A stretch of 50,431 nt of DNA from Marmoricola sp. (GCA_025964795.1 JAOPYC010000020.1:1-50431), one strand, 5' to 3'; shown: positions 34,017-42,371, counted from the first letter of the stretch. Notes: a model not told the origin generated them from the letters alone. Numbers and translations: made by a program.

Positions 34017-34871
34017 TCAGGCGCCGGCGACCTTGCGCTGGCCCGGGTCGCCGTCCTCGGTGGCGCCGGTCGCCTCGGCGGCCTCACGGGCCAGGGCGGT
34101 GTCGGCCTGGTCGTGGCCGGAGCTGTTGATGCCGGTGAGCTCGATCGTCCGGACCGTACGACGGGCGCGGGCCTTGTTGACGTAGGTCGGCAGCGTCAGC
34201 GGCAGCGGGTCCCACAGCGAACCCTCCTTCGCCAGGGCGGCCTCGAGCTCGTCGCGCTGGAGTCCGGTCGTGTCCTCGGTCAGCAGGTCGACGAGGTCCT
34301 GCGACTTGGCCGGGGCCTCGACGTGGACGCGGGTCTGCGTGGCCACCACCGGGACTGCGGTCGTCGGCGCCGCGGAGGTGGAGCGACGGGCCGTCTGCCG
34401 GCGCACCGAGAGACGGGCGAGGACCAGCCAGGCGACCACGAGCGCCGCGGGGGCGACCGGCGACCAGAACGGCACGTAGGCGAGCCAGTCCAGGCCCCAG
34501 ACGACGGCCAGCAGGAGGAGCAGCGCGCCGAGCACACGACGCCGGCGCTGCGCGGCCCGGCGGGCCGAGGCGCGGGTCACGAGTGGCCTGGCGATGGGCC
34601 CGGCGATGGGGCTGGCGATGGGGCTGGCGATCGGGCCGGCGACGGGCGGCGCGGCGCTCGTCTTCTCGACGGTGTCGGTGTGCTCGACCTCGACCTCGAC
34701 GACCTCGGGGGTGCCGGCCGACGACCTGCGGGACAGGATGCGCACCTTGTCCGAGTGACCCTCGACCAGGCGGTCGCTCGCCAGCTCGTCGTGGTGCTTG
34801 AGTGCCTTGGGGATCAGGTAGACGGCCCACGCGAGCGCGAGCACCACGAAGATGATTGCTGACAGGTCCAC
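34017..34871 (-). CDS. sepX: Actinobacterial divisome protein SepX/GlpR
   Basis: The 284-residue product starts at GTG 34871 with an N-terminal helix (SAIIFVVLALAWAVYLIPKA), followed by the charged segment KALKHHDELASDRLVEGHSD and VRILSRR that is typical of SepX/GlpR. Two adjacent central helices follow (VLGALLLLLAVVWGLDWLAY and ALVVAWLVLARL), and then a long cytoplasmic C-terminal region with WDPLPLTLPTYVNKARARRT, another family hallmark. SepX binds the FtsZ-based divisome in Streptomyces, and GlpR is the Corynebacterium counterpart. A tandem repeat of P-I-A-S/G-P-I-A lies before the central helices. TATCGT lies 7 nt before the start, suggesting a leaderless mRNA. In many actinobacteria the gene adjoins the GNAT-mog-moeA-galU cluster, as here. 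Confidence 0.82.
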   Translation of the reverse strand: MDLSAIIFVVLALAWAVYLIPKALKHHDELASDRLVEGHSDKVRILSRRSSAGTPEVVEVEVEHTDTVEKTSAAPPVAGPIASPIASPIAGPIARPLVTRASARRAAQRRRRVLGALLLLLAVVWGLDWLAYVPFWSPVAPAALVVAWLVLARLSVRRQTARRSTSAAPTTAVPVVATQTRVHVEAPAKSQDLVDLLTEDTTGLQRDELEAALAKEGSLWDPLPLTLPTYVNKARARRTVRTIELTGINSSGHDQADTALAREAAEATGATEDGDPGQRKVAGA

Positions 34872-34878
34872 GATGATG

Positions 34879-34884
34879 ACGATA
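34879..34884 (-). promoter_or_regulatory. -10 box of sepX
   Basis: TATCGT on the minus strand ends 7 nt before the GTG at 34871, indicating leaderless transcription. Confidence 0.45.
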
Positions 34885-34932
34885 CGAGCGCAGTCAGGCC
34901 CCGGCCCGCAGGCGTGGCGGTGTGTCGGGAGA

Positions 34933-35544
34933 TCACTCGTGTGACTGGTGTGATTCCGCGGTTAGGAGGCGTTTCAGCAGTCCCAACGGCGCTTCCTCGC
35001 GGGTGATCGCGAAGATCCGATGGTCGCGCCAGTCGCCGTCGATGTGCAGGAACCGCGGCGCGAAGCCGACCTCGTTGATGCCGAGCTTCGCCACCACCCG
35101 CAGCGACGACGCGTTCTCGGGACGGATCGCCACCTCGATGCGGTGCAGGCCGACCGGCCCGAAGGCGTGGTCGATCGCGAGGGCCACCGCCCGGGGGGTG
35201 ATGCCGCGGCCGGCGTACGCCTCGTCGATCCAGTAGCCCACCGAGGCGAACTGCGCCGACCCGCGCACGATGTTGCTCACCGTCACCTGCCCGACGAAGC
35301 GGCCCTGGAACTCCACCACGAACGGCAGCTGCCGGCCCGCCTTCGCCTCCGAGCGCATCTGCCGGACCATGGCCGCGAAGCTGCGCGGCTGTCCCTGCGA
35401 GCGCGACGGCGCGGTGGCGTCCCAGCGGCTCAGCCAGGCCGCGTTGGCCTGCCGCACCCGGCGCCAGACCTCGCGGTCCCGCTGGCTGATCGGCCGCAGG
35501 CGGACGTCACCGGACTCGAGGACGACCGGCCACCCCGCGCTCAG
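34933..35544 (-). CDS. GNAT N-acetyltransferase (RimJ/RimL type), probable CTG start
   Basis: The domain begins LESGDVRLRPISQRDREVWR, which lies upstream of the first GTG (35457) in the same frame. The only plausible start that includes it is CTG at 35544, overlapping the mog TGA (CTGA), with GGGAG 6 nt before it. From that start the protein has 203 residues. FVVEFQGRFVGQVTVSNIVR, SVGYWIDEAYAGRGITPRAV (the acetyl-CoA R/Q-x-x-G-x-G/A loop as AYAGRGI) and LHRIEVAIRPENASSLRVVA are the standard motifs. It would acetylate an N-terminus or small molecule; RimJ-like members modify ribosomal protein S5. Mycobacterial rimJ occupies the same position beside moeA and galU. Confidence 0.85.
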   Translation of the reverse strand: MSAGWPVVLESGDVRLRPISQRDREVWRRVRQANAAWLSRWDATAPSRSQGQPRSFAAMVRQMRSEAKAGRQLPFVVEFQGRFVGQVTVSNIVRGSAQFASVGYWIDEAYAGRGITPRAVALAIDHAFGPVGLHRIEVAIRPENASSLRVVAKLGINEVGFAPRFLHIDGDWRDHRIFAITREEAPLGLLKRLLTAESHQSHE

Positions 35545-36020
35545 TGGTCGCTCCCGACGATCTGGTCGACGGCGTGCCGCAGCAGGGGTACGACGACCGC
35601 GAGACCGTCCTTCACCCCACCGCGCGAGCCCGGCAGGTTCACCACCAGGGCCCGGCCGAGGGTGCCGGCGACGCCGCGCGACAGAGCCGCGGTCGCCACT
35701 CCCTTGCTGGTGCCGTGGGCGCGGATGGCCTCGGCGATGCCGGGGACCTCGCGGTCGAGCAGGGCGCGGGTGACCTCCGGGGTCAGGTCGGTGGGCGTCA
35801 GGCCGGTGCCGCCGGTCGTGAGTACGGCGCGCGCACCGGCGGTCACGGCCGCGGTGATGGCCGCGGCCACCGCCTGCCCGTCTGGTACGACGACGGGCTC
35901 GCCGACCTCCCAGCCGTCGGCCCGCAGCGCCGCGACGATGATCGGGCCGGTCGTGTCGTCGTACACCCCGGCCGCTGCGCGGTTGGAGGCGACCACGACG
36001 GCGGCGGACAGGCCGGTCAC
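35541..36020 (-). CDS. MogA/MoaB-type molybdopterin adenylyltransferase
   Basis: The 159-residue protein (GTG start at 36020, overlapping the moaC stop by 4 nt) has the MPT-binding fold: AAVVVASNRAAAGVYDDTTG, ARAVLTTGGTGLTPTDLTPE (the TTGGTG phosphate/pterin loop with Asp) and LGRALVVNLPGSRGGVKDGL (the N-L-P-G-S motif). Mog/MoaB proteins activate molybdopterin by adenylation before metal insertion by MoeA. It is the middle gene of moaC-mog-GNAT, preceded by moeA, so the window encodes three of the later steps of molybdenum cofactor synthesis. Whether it is a Mog or the regulatory MoaB type cannot be told by eye. Confidence 0.92.
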   Translation of the reverse strand: MTGLSAAVVVASNRAAAGVYDDTTGPIIVAALRADGWEVGEPVVVPDGQAVAAAITAAVTAGARAVLTTGGTGLTPTDLTPEVTRALLDREVPGIAEAIRAHGTSKGVATAALSRGVAGTLGRALVVNLPGSRGGVKDGLAVVVPLLRHAVDQIVGSDH

Positions 36021-36496
36021 CGGGGGTCCTCGCGCTGGTAGGTCCCGCTCTTGCCGCCGGTCTTCTCCTCCAGCCGTACGTCGGTGATCTCGGCGTCCTT
36101 GTCGATCGACTTGACCATGTCGATCACGGTGAGCGCCGTGACGCAGACCGCGGTCAGCGCCTCCATCTCCACACCGGTGCGGTCGGTCGTCCTCACGGTG
36201 GCCCGGATCGCCACGCCGTTGTCGTGGACCTCGAGATCGACGGTGACCCCCGAGATCGACAGCGGGTGGCACAGCGGGACCAGGTCGGAGGTGCGCTTCG
36301 CGGCCATGATCCCGGCGACGCGGGCCACCCCGAGGGCGTCACCCTTGGGCACCCCGTCGCCGCGGAGCGCGTTGACGACCGCCGGTGAGACCAGCACGCG
36401 CCCGGTGGCCGTCGCCGACCGGGCCGTGACGTCCTTGCCGGACACGTCGACCATCCGGGCCGCCCCCGTCTCGTCGAGATGGGTGAATCGCTCCAT
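36017..36496 (-). CDS. moaC: Cyclic pyranopterin monophosphate synthase
   Basis: The 159-residue length is standard for MoaC. MVDVSGKDVTARSATATGRV at the N-terminus, VARVAGIMAAKRTSDLVPLC with the conserved HPL(S) that follows, and TGVEMEALTAVCVTALTVID with KSIDKDAEI are the signature blocks that form the hexameric active site. With MoaA, absent from this window, it turns GTP into cyclic pyranopterin monophosphate, the first step of molybdenum cofactor synthesis. The ATG at 36496 follows the moeA stop by 12 nt. AGGAGGGACCTCG, an excellent ribosome binding site, precedes it. Confidence 0.96.
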   Translation of the reverse strand: MERFTHLDETGAARMVDVSGKDVTARSATATGRVLVSPAVVNALRGDGVPKGDALGVARVAGIMAAKRTSDLVPLCHPLSISGVTVDLEVHDNGVAIRATVRTTDRTGVEMEALTAVCVTALTVIDMVKSIDKDAEITDVRLEEKTGGKSGTYQREDPR

Positions 36497-36508
36497 CGAG
36501 GTCCCTCC

Positions 36509-37756
36509 TCAGCCGACCGGCCGGTCCAGCAGCAGCACCGGGACCTGGTCGCCCTGGTCGACGCGGGTGACCCCCTCGGCGAGCACGATCAGCGCGTCGG
36601 CCTCGGCCAGCCCAGCGATCAGGTGTGAGCCGGCACCACCGACGGGCGTGACGCGGACGCCGTCGGCGGAGAAGTCGGCCCGCGCGCGGACCAGCTGCTG
36701 CTTGCCGCGCATGGACCGCAGCGGGGCCTGCACGGTCGCCGTGGTCAGCTGGCGCCCGACGGGCTCGCGCCCGGTGAGCTTGTGCAGGGCCGGGACGACG
36801 AACATCTCGAAGGAGACGTACGCCGAGACCGGGTTGCCCGGCAGCGTGAAGATCGGGGTCTCGTCCTCCCCCACCACGCCGAAGCCCTGCGGCTTGCCGG
36901 GTTGCATCGCCACCTCGACGAACTCCACGGTCCCGAGCTCGCGGAGCACCTCCTTGACGACGTCGTGGGTGCCCTTGCTGACCCCGCCGCTGGTGACCAC
37001 CAGGTCGGCCCGGACCAGCTGGTCGCTGAGCGCCTCGGAGAAGGCGGCCGGCTCGTCGGAGCTGGCCACCACGCGGTAGGCCACACCGCCGTGGGCTCGG
37101 ACGGCCGCGGCCAGGAGATAGCTGTTGGAGTCGTAGATGCTGTCGCGCCCCAGCGGCTTGCCGGGCTCGACCAGCTCGGAGCCGGTCGACATCACCACCA
37201 CCCGCGGGCGCGGCGACGTGGGCACCCGGCCGAGGCCCAGGGCGGCGAGCAGCCCGACCTGACGGGTCCCGATCACCTCGCCCCGGCGCAGCAGCAGGTC
37301 GCCCTGCTTGACCTCCTCGCCGGCGAAGCGGATGTGCTGGTACTCCTCGGGTGCGCGGCCGACCAGCACCTCGCGACCCTGCTCCTCGGTCCACTCGAAG
37401 GGCACCACGGCCGAGCAGCCCTCGGGGATCGGCGCCCCGGTCATGATGCGTACGGCGGTCCCGGGCGTCAGCGTGAAGATCGTCGTCTGGCCGGCAGCGA
37501 TCTCGCCGACCACCGGCAGGTGGACGGGCCGCTCGGCGGTGGCCTCGGCGACGTCGCGGAAGGCGACGGCGTACCCGTCCATCCCGGAGTTGTCGAAGAC
37601 CGGCAGCGACAGCGGGGCGTGCACGTCCTCGGCCACCGGCAGGCCGAGCGCGTCCATCAGCGGGTGCTCGAAGGGCTGCATGGGCTCGATGCGGCTCAGC
37701 ACCCGCTCGAGGTAGTCCTCCACCGGCAGCAGGGGCGGTGAGGGCTCCGGAGACAT
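36509..37756 (-). CDS. moeA: Molybdopterin molybdotransferase (MoeA/Glp)
   Basis: The ATG at 37756 (MSPEPSPPLLPVEDYLERVL) has TAGGGT 7 nt upstream, and that box includes the stop codon of the preceding gene. The 415-residue product has the MoeA domain order. The N-terminal part has LPVFDNSGMDGYAV (the conserved D-N-S-x-M-D-G-Y/F). The lid domain has GEIAAGQ and GTAVRIMTGAPIPEG. The MogA-like catalytic domain has VVTSGGVSKGTHDVVKEVLR (S-G-G-V/T-S). PQGFGVVGEDETPIFTLPGN follows with P-G-N-P at NPVSAYVSFEMF, and then the C-terminal beta domain. It inserts molybdate into adenylated molybdopterin. It begins the moeA-moaC-mog-GNAT unit. Confidence 0.95.
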   Translation of the reverse strand: MSPEPSPPLLPVEDYLERVLSRIEPMQPFEHPLMDALGLPVAEDVHAPLSLPVFDNSGMDGYAVAFRDVAEATAERPVHLPVVGEIAAGQTTIFTLTPGTAVRIMTGAPIPEGCSAVVPFEWTEEQGREVLVGRAPEEYQHIRFAGEEVKQGDLLLRRGEVIGTRQVGLLAALGLGRVPTSPRPRVVVMSTGSELVEPGKPLGRDSIYDSNSYLLAAAVRAHGGVAYRVVASSDEPAAFSEALSDQLVRADLVVTSGGVSKGTHDVVKEVLRELGTVEFVEVAMQPGKPQGFGVVGEDETPIFTLPGNPVSAYVSFEMFVVPALHKLTGREPVGRQLTTATVQAPLRSMRGKQQLVRARADFSADGVRVTPVGGAGSHLIAGLAEADALIVLAEGVTRVDQGDQVPVLLLDRPVG

Positions 37757-37763
37757 GTCGCCG

Positions 37764-37769
37764 ACCCTA
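37764..37769 (-). promoter_or_regulatory. -10 box of the moeA operon, overlapping the upstream stop codon
   Basis: TAGGGT on the minus strand ends 7 nt before the moeA ATG. Its first three bases are the TAG stop of the UDP-glucose pyrophosphorylase gene, so moeA may have its own leaderless promoter besides read-through. Confidence 0.4.
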
Positions 37770-39155
37770 GTCGGAGGACGGGGCCTCACCGAGGACCGCG
37801 CCCGCCTCGACACGGCCGTGGTCACCTTCGAGGTGCGCGACGCCCTGCACGCGGACGCCCTTGCCGAAGGTCCAGTCGCCGGAGATGGTCAGCGACTCGG
37901 CGTCCTTCAGCGACGGGACACCGGTCGGGAACCGCTTGTCGAAGTCGCCGACGATCTTGTAGTGCTCGTCGTCGAGGTCGACGAACGGCAGCGTCCCACC
38001 GACCTGGTCGAGGACGAAGTCGGTGCCGAGGTCGTAGGCGTCCGAGCGGAGCACCATCAGGTCGTTGGTGGTCTTGACGGGCACGAACCGGTCACGGCCG
38101 ACCTCGATGGTGCGGGAGTCGTCGAAGACCTCGATCGCGGCGCCCATGGCGGTCTCGATCTGGATCACCTCGGGGCTCGAGGAGTCGCTCGGATCGACGT
38201 TCTTCTGGTTGCGGATCAGCGGCAGGCCGAGGATGCCGTCGCGGCGCTTGATCTCGTTGCGCATCCGCTCGAGGTCGAACCACAGGTTGTTGGTCGAGCA
38301 GAACTTGTGCCGGTCGAGGTCGCCGAGCGCCTCCCGGTCCTCCTTGGCCGTCTGCGCCGTCTCGCGCAGCACGATCCGGCCGTCGGCCTTGCGGCGGGCG
38401 AAGTGGCCGCCCTTGCGGTCGGCCTTGGTCCGGCGCACGGCCTCGATGGCGAACGGGGCACCGGACTCGGCGAACCAGCCGGCGACGCGGGCGTCGGCCA
38501 CGGCCCCGAGGTTGTCGGAGTTCGACACGAACGCGTAGCGGTAGCCGGCGTCGATCAGCCGGTCCAGCAGACCGGTGCCCATCAGTGCGGTGTAGATGTC
38601 GCCGTGCCCGGGCGGACACCACTCCAGCGAGGGGTCGCGGGGCCAGCCGACCGGCTTGAGGTCCTTGACGAGGAGCTTGGGCTCCTTGTTCTGCAGGAAC
38701 TCCAGGGGCAGTCCCTCGACCGCGAGATCGTCGTAGCGGGCCAGCGCGGCCAGGGTGTCGGCCGACGTGCGGAAGCTGTTCATGAAGATCAGCGGGAGGG
38801 TCGCGCCGTACTGCCGGCGCTGGTGGAGCACCTGGCGGGCGATCACGTCCAGGAAGGACAGGCCGCGGCGTACGCACAGGAGGGACTTGGCGCGGGCCAT
38901 CCCCATGGACGTGCCCAGCCCGCCGTTCAGCTTGATCACCATTGTCGCGCCGATGGCCTCGGAGGCCGCCTCGTCGCTGACCTCGACGTCGTCCAGCGAC
39001 GGCATGTCGAGGGGCTCGATCGTGTCCTCGGCGATCATGCCGGTCTCGCCGTGCTCGATCTGCCGGTAGTAGTGCGCGAAGACCTGGATGGCCAGGTCGT
39101 CCACGCCCGCGGCCTGCATCTTCTCAGTGGCCTGCCGCAGTCCCTTCGTCTTCAT
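37767..39155 (-). CDS. UTP-glucose-1-phosphate uridylyltransferase, eukaryotic-type (UDPGP family)
   Basis: The 462-residue enzyme has MVIKLNGGLGTSMGMARAKS near residue 72, the L-N-G-G-L-G-T-x-M-G nucleotide loop of the eukaryotic UGP/UDPGP family. PLIFMNSFRTSADTLAALAR, EWCPPGHGDIYTALMGTGLL and YAFVSNSDNLGA (substrate and metal block) follow. RRKADGRIVLRETAQTAKED and KFCSTNNLWFDL are further family segments. A C-terminal beta-helix tail ends at SSD. It makes UDP-glucose for glycans and trehalose. It is much longer than bacterial GalU (about 300 residues) and unrelated in its loop sequence, yet sits in the position occupied by galU in mycobacteria. TACGAT ends 6 nt before the ATG. Confidence 0.9.
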   Translation of the reverse strand: MKTKGLRQATEKMQAAGVDDLAIQVFAHYYRQIEHGETGMIAEDTIEPLDMPSLDDVEVSDEAASEAIGATMVIKLNGGLGTSMGMARAKSLLCVRRGLSFLDVIARQVLHQRRQYGATLPLIFMNSFRTSADTLAALARYDDLAVEGLPLEFLQNKEPKLLVKDLKPVGWPRDPSLEWCPPGHGDIYTALMGTGLLDRLIDAGYRYAFVSNSDNLGAVADARVAGWFAESGAPFAIEAVRRTKADRKGGHFARRKADGRIVLRETAQTAKEDREALGDLDRHKFCSTNNLWFDLERMRNEIKRRDGILGLPLIRNQKNVDPSDSSSPEVIQIETAMGAAIEVFDDSRTIEVGRDRFVPVKTTNDLMVLRSDAYDLGTDFVLDQVGGTLPFVDLDDEHYKIVGDFDKRFPTGVPSLKDAESLTISGDWTFGKGVRVQGVAHLEGDHGRVEAGAVLGEAPSSD

Positions 39156-39161
39156 GCCTCG

Positions 39162-39171
39162 ATCGTAGGCT
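39162..39171. promoter_or_regulatory. Divergent -10 elements of the uridylyltransferase and fthC genes sharing two bases
   Basis: On the minus strand TACGAT (39167-39162) ends 6 nt before the uridylyltransferase ATG at 39155. On the plus strand TAGGCT (39166-39171) ends 6 nt before the GTG at 39178. They overlap by TA, so ATCGTAGGCT serves both directions. No clear -35 was found on either side. Both transcripts would be leaderless. Confidence 0.5.
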
Positions 39172-39177
39172 GGTCTG

Positions 39178-39759
39178 GTGCAGGATCACATTTCGACCAC
39201 CAAGCTCGCCCTGCGCGACCAGCTCATGGCGGCGCGTCGGCACCTCCCGCTCACGGTCCTGGGCGAGCGCGCCCGATCGATGGCGGACCTGCTGACCGCC
39301 CTCCCCGAGGTCCGGCAGGCGGCCACGGTGGCGGCGTACGTCTCGGTCTCCAGCGAGCCCGGCACCGGTCCCCTGCTCGACCGGCTCACCGAGTCCGGCA
39401 AGCGGGTGATCCTGCCCCTGCTGCAGCCCGACATGGACCTCGACTGGGCGGCGTACGACGGGCCGGAGCACCTGCACACCGCACGTCGCGGTCTCCTCGA
39501 GCCGACCGGCCGACCGCTGGGCCGCGACGCCCTCGCCGCTGCCGACGTCGTCCTCGTCCCCGGCCTCGCCGTCGGCCGCGACGGCACCCGCCTCGGCCAG
39601 GGCGGCGGCTGCTACGACCGCGCGCTGGCGCGCGTCCCGGTCGGCACGTTCGTCTGCGTCCTGCTCAACTCCGAGGAGGTCCTCGACGCCGTCCCCAAGG
39701 ACGACCACGACCGCCCCGTCCTCGCCGTCGCCACCGAGCAGGGCGTCACCCGGCTGTAG
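39178..39759 (+). CDS. 5-formyltetrahydrofolate cyclo-ligase
   Basis: The 193-residue protein starts at GTG 39178, 6 nt after a TAGGCT box. TKLALRDQLMAARRHLP is the N-terminal R-x-x-x-x-x-R-R block. VILPLLQPDMDLDWAAYDG and ADVVLVPGLAVGRDGTRLGQ with GGGCYDRALARV form the ATP-binding signature (G-x-G-G-G-x-Y-D). The enzyme converts 5-formyl-THF to methenyl-THF with ATP, returning folate to one-carbon metabolism. It is divergent from the uridylyltransferase gene, as Rv0992c is from galU (Rv0993). It converges on the penicillin-acylase-family gene, with 42 nt between their stops. Confidence 0.93.
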   Translation: MQDHISTTKLALRDQLMAARRHLPLTVLGERARSMADLLTALPEVRQAATVAAYVSVSSEPGTGPLLDRLTESGKRVILPLLQPDMDLDWAAYDGPEHLHTARRGLLEPTGRPLGRDALAAADVVLVPGLAVGRDGTRLGQGGGCYDRALARVPVGTFVCVLLNSEEVLDAVPKDDHDRPVLAVATEQGVTRL

Positions 39760-39801
39760 GAGGCCACGCCGGTCGGCCTCGTCGCTGAGTGTGTACGCCG
39801 C

Positions 39802-42360
39802 CTACGGCTCCAGGACCAACCGGTCCTTGGTCGCGGCCTTGACCGCCTTGCGGTCGAACACCCAGGGCAGGGTGCCGCCGTCGACCCAGAGGGAGGTCTG
39901 GTCGCGGTAGTGGCCGGAGGCGATGTGGCCGGAGGCGCCGGTGAGGTTGACCCAGCGGGAGCGGTCGAGGTCGTCGAGGTCGACCACCATCCGCATCGAC
40001 GGCGCCGAGGTGACGGTGTAGCCCTCGGCCGCGTCCCAGCTGGTGGCGTCCACGCTGGCGCTGCCCCCACCGACCTGGAAGGGACCGCGGTTGAACAGCG
40101 CCCGCACCAGGCCGATCCCGCCCTGGCCCAGCGACTGGTTCTCCAGGTCGAGCTGGTGCAGCCGGCCCCAGGCCCACCGCTTGGGGCTCAGCCCGACCTT
40201 GCGGGTCAGCTCGTCGCGGGCGTCGAGCATCGCCTCGGACAGGATCGTGTCGCGGTCCTCCACGACGTCCTCGGTGTCGGCGTCGTCCCACCACTGGCTG
40301 TGCGGCTGGCGCAGCAGGTTGCTGACCACGGCCATCCAGCGCTGGCCGCCGTCCGGCCACAGGCCCTCGGGCAGCTGGTCGTGGAAGGTCAGCCGCAGGA
40401 CGTTGCTCCAGACCACGTTGAAGTAGGCCGCGGCGGCCGAGTCGGCCGGCTGGGTGAAGTCCCAGTCGAGCAGCAGCCGCTGGCCGTCGGCGTAGTACGC
40501 CGAGGTCATCAGCTGGCGCATCAGGTAGGGCACCAGCACCTGCGCCATCGGGTTCCGGTCGTCCCGCTGCAGCCTGACCATGTCCTCGACGTCGACCCTC
40601 GACCCGTCGTCGATCTTCCTCGTGAGCAGGGAGCGGATGCGCTGGCTGCGGTAGCCGTGGTCCGGGGAGTCGGTGAGGTACCACCGGTAGCCGGGCCCGG
40701 TCACGGCCTGGTTGGCCGCCACGATGAAGCCCTCGGGCGGGTTGAGCACGCTGGGCAGCTGGTCGAAGGGGACGTAGCGGCCGGTCCAGTCGTCCGCCGG
40801 GAGCCAGCCCTGCGCCGGGTAGTCGCCGCTGCGGTCGCCCTTGCGGATCGGGATCGCGCCCGGCGCCTGGTAGCCGATGTTGCCGGAGGTGTCGGCGTAC
40901 ACCAGGTTCTGGCTCGGTACGGCGAACCGCGCCGCCGCCGCCCGGAACTCGGTCCAGTCCGTCGCCGCGTCCAGCAGGAAGATCGCGTCCGCCGTGGGAC
41001 GGGGAGTCAGCGCCGTCCAGGCCAGGGCCACGGCGTAGCCGTTCTCCCGGGGTGGCGCACCGGCCCCCACCTCGGCGTTCGCCCCGACGCTGGACAGCTC
41101 CGCGGAGACGTCGGAGAGCAGCGGCCCGTGCCGGGTCGAGCGGACGGTGATCAGCTTCGAGGGCCGGCCGGCGATCCGGATCACCTCGTCGCGCTGGGTG
41201 AGCGGCACCTGCCGGCCGTCGTAGAGATAGGTCTTGCCGGTGATCTTCTCCAGGTAGAGGTCGGTGACGTCGGGGTCGAGGTTCGACATCCCCCACGCGA
41301 CGTCCTGGTTGTGGCCGATCACCACCCCGGGCACGCCGGCGAAGGTGAACCCGCTGACGTCGAAGGGGCAGTCGGCGGTGACCGTCGTGCAGTGCAGGCC
41401 CATCTGGTACCAGACGCCGGGGATCGAGGCGCTCAGGTGCGGGTCGTCGGCGAGCAGCGGCTTGCCACCGACCGTGTGGTCGCCGGAGACGACCCAGCTG
41501 TTGGAGCCGATCCCGCTGCCCTTGCCCATCAGGTCGGGGATGGCGTCCACCCCGCGACGTACCGCCTCCAGGGCGTCGAGCGCGGCTCGTCCGGGAGCCG
41601 GTCGCGGGTTCGCACCGGGACGCCCGTCGGCTGTCCCCGTGACGATCGGCGCGTTCTGGTCGTAGGGATAGCGGGGATAGAGCTCGTCGACCTGCTCGGG
41701 CGTGCGGTTGACCGAGAGCCGCGTGCGGGCGACCTCCTCGTCCAGGTTGCCGGCCAGGTCCCAGGCCATCGCCTTGAGCCAGGCCAGGGAGTCGACCGGC
41801 GTCCACTTCTCGGGCTTGTAGTCGAGACCGCCGAGGCCGAGCACGGTGTACTCCGCGGACAGCTCGGTCCCCGACCGTCCGGCGAGGTAGGCGTTCACCC
41901 CGTTGCTGTAGGCCTCCAGGTAGGCCCTGGTGTCCGGCGCCAGCAGGTCGTACTCGCTCTCGGCGACGCGTCGCCAGCCCATGGTGCGGATGTACATGTC
42001 GGTCTCCACGGTGCGCTCACCGAGCAGCTCGCTGAGCCGGCCCGCGGTGACGTGGCGGCGGAAGTCCATCTCGAAGAACCGGTCCTGGGCCTGCACGTAG
42101 CCCTGCGCCTGGAACAGGTCGGCCGCGTTCCCGGCGTACAGCTGGGGGATGCCGTGGCCGTCCCGCAGCACCTCGACCTTGCCGGTCAGGCCCTCGACGC
42201 GCTGGGCGCCCTGCACGTCCGGGAGCGGGCGCCGGACCATCGTGGTCCCTGCGACCGCGGCCGCCACCAGGACCAGCACGACCATCACCGCGACGTACGC
42301 CGAGACCCGGGCCAAGCCGGGCCAGTCACTGAGTGGTCGCGGTGAGCTCACGTCAGGCAT
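39802..42360 (-). CDS. Penicillin acylase family protein (Ntn amidohydrolase, membrane-anchored)
   Basis: ATG 42360 gives an 852-residue product; longer frames are antisense to fmdB. An N-terminal anchor (VSAYVAVMVVLVLVAAAVAG, about residues 18-40) places it outside the membrane. The small subunit has VEVLRDGHGIPQLYAGNAAD and LFQAQGYVQAQDRFFEMDFR. After a spacer, GKGSGIGSNSWVVSGDHTVG holds the predicted autocatalytic cleavage point and nucleophile Ser286. PGVVIGHNQDVAWGMSNLDP is the following core block. Family members hydrolyse penicillins, N-acyl-homoserine lactones or other acyl amides; the substrate is not readable. It is divergent from fmdB with a palindromic element between them. Confidence 0.9.
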   Translation of the reverse strand: MPDVSSPRPLSDWPGLARVSAYVAVMVVLVLVAAAVAGTTMVRRPLPDVQGAQRVEGLTGKVEVLRDGHGIPQLYAGNAADLFQAQGYVQAQDRFFEMDFRRHVTAGRLSELLGERTVETDMYIRTMGWRRVAESEYDLLAPDTRAYLEAYSNGVNAYLAGRSGTELSAEYTVLGLGGLDYKPEKWTPVDSLAWLKAMAWDLAGNLDEEVARTRLSVNRTPEQVDELYPRYPYDQNAPIVTGTADGRPGANPRPAPGRAALDALEAVRRGVDAIPDLMGKGSGIGSNSWVVSGDHTVGGKPLLADDPHLSASIPGVWYQMGLHCTTVTADCPFDVSGFTFAGVPGVVIGHNQDVAWGMSNLDPDVTDLYLEKITGKTYLYDGRQVPLTQRDEVIRIAGRPSKLITVRSTRHGPLLSDVSAELSSVGANAEVGAGAPPRENGYAVALAWTALTPRPTADAIFLLDAATDWTEFRAAAARFAVPSQNLVYADTSGNIGYQAPGAIPIRKGDRSGDYPAQGWLPADDWTGRYVPFDQLPSVLNPPEGFIVAANQAVTGPGYRWYLTDSPDHGYRSQRIRSLLTRKIDDGSRVDVEDMVRLQRDDRNPMAQVLVPYLMRQLMTSAYYADGQRLLLDWDFTQPADSAAAAYFNVVWSNVLRLTFHDQLPEGLWPDGGQRWMAVVSNLLRQPHSQWWDDADTEDVVEDRDTILSEAMLDARDELTRKVGLSPKRWAWGRLHQLDLENQSLGQGGIGLVRALFNRGPFQVGGGSASVDATSWDAAEGYTVTSAPSMRMVVDLDDLDRSRWVNLTGASGHIASGHYRDQTSLWVDGGTLPWVFDRKAVKAATKDRLVLEP

Positions 42361-42371
42361 TGTGCCGTAGC

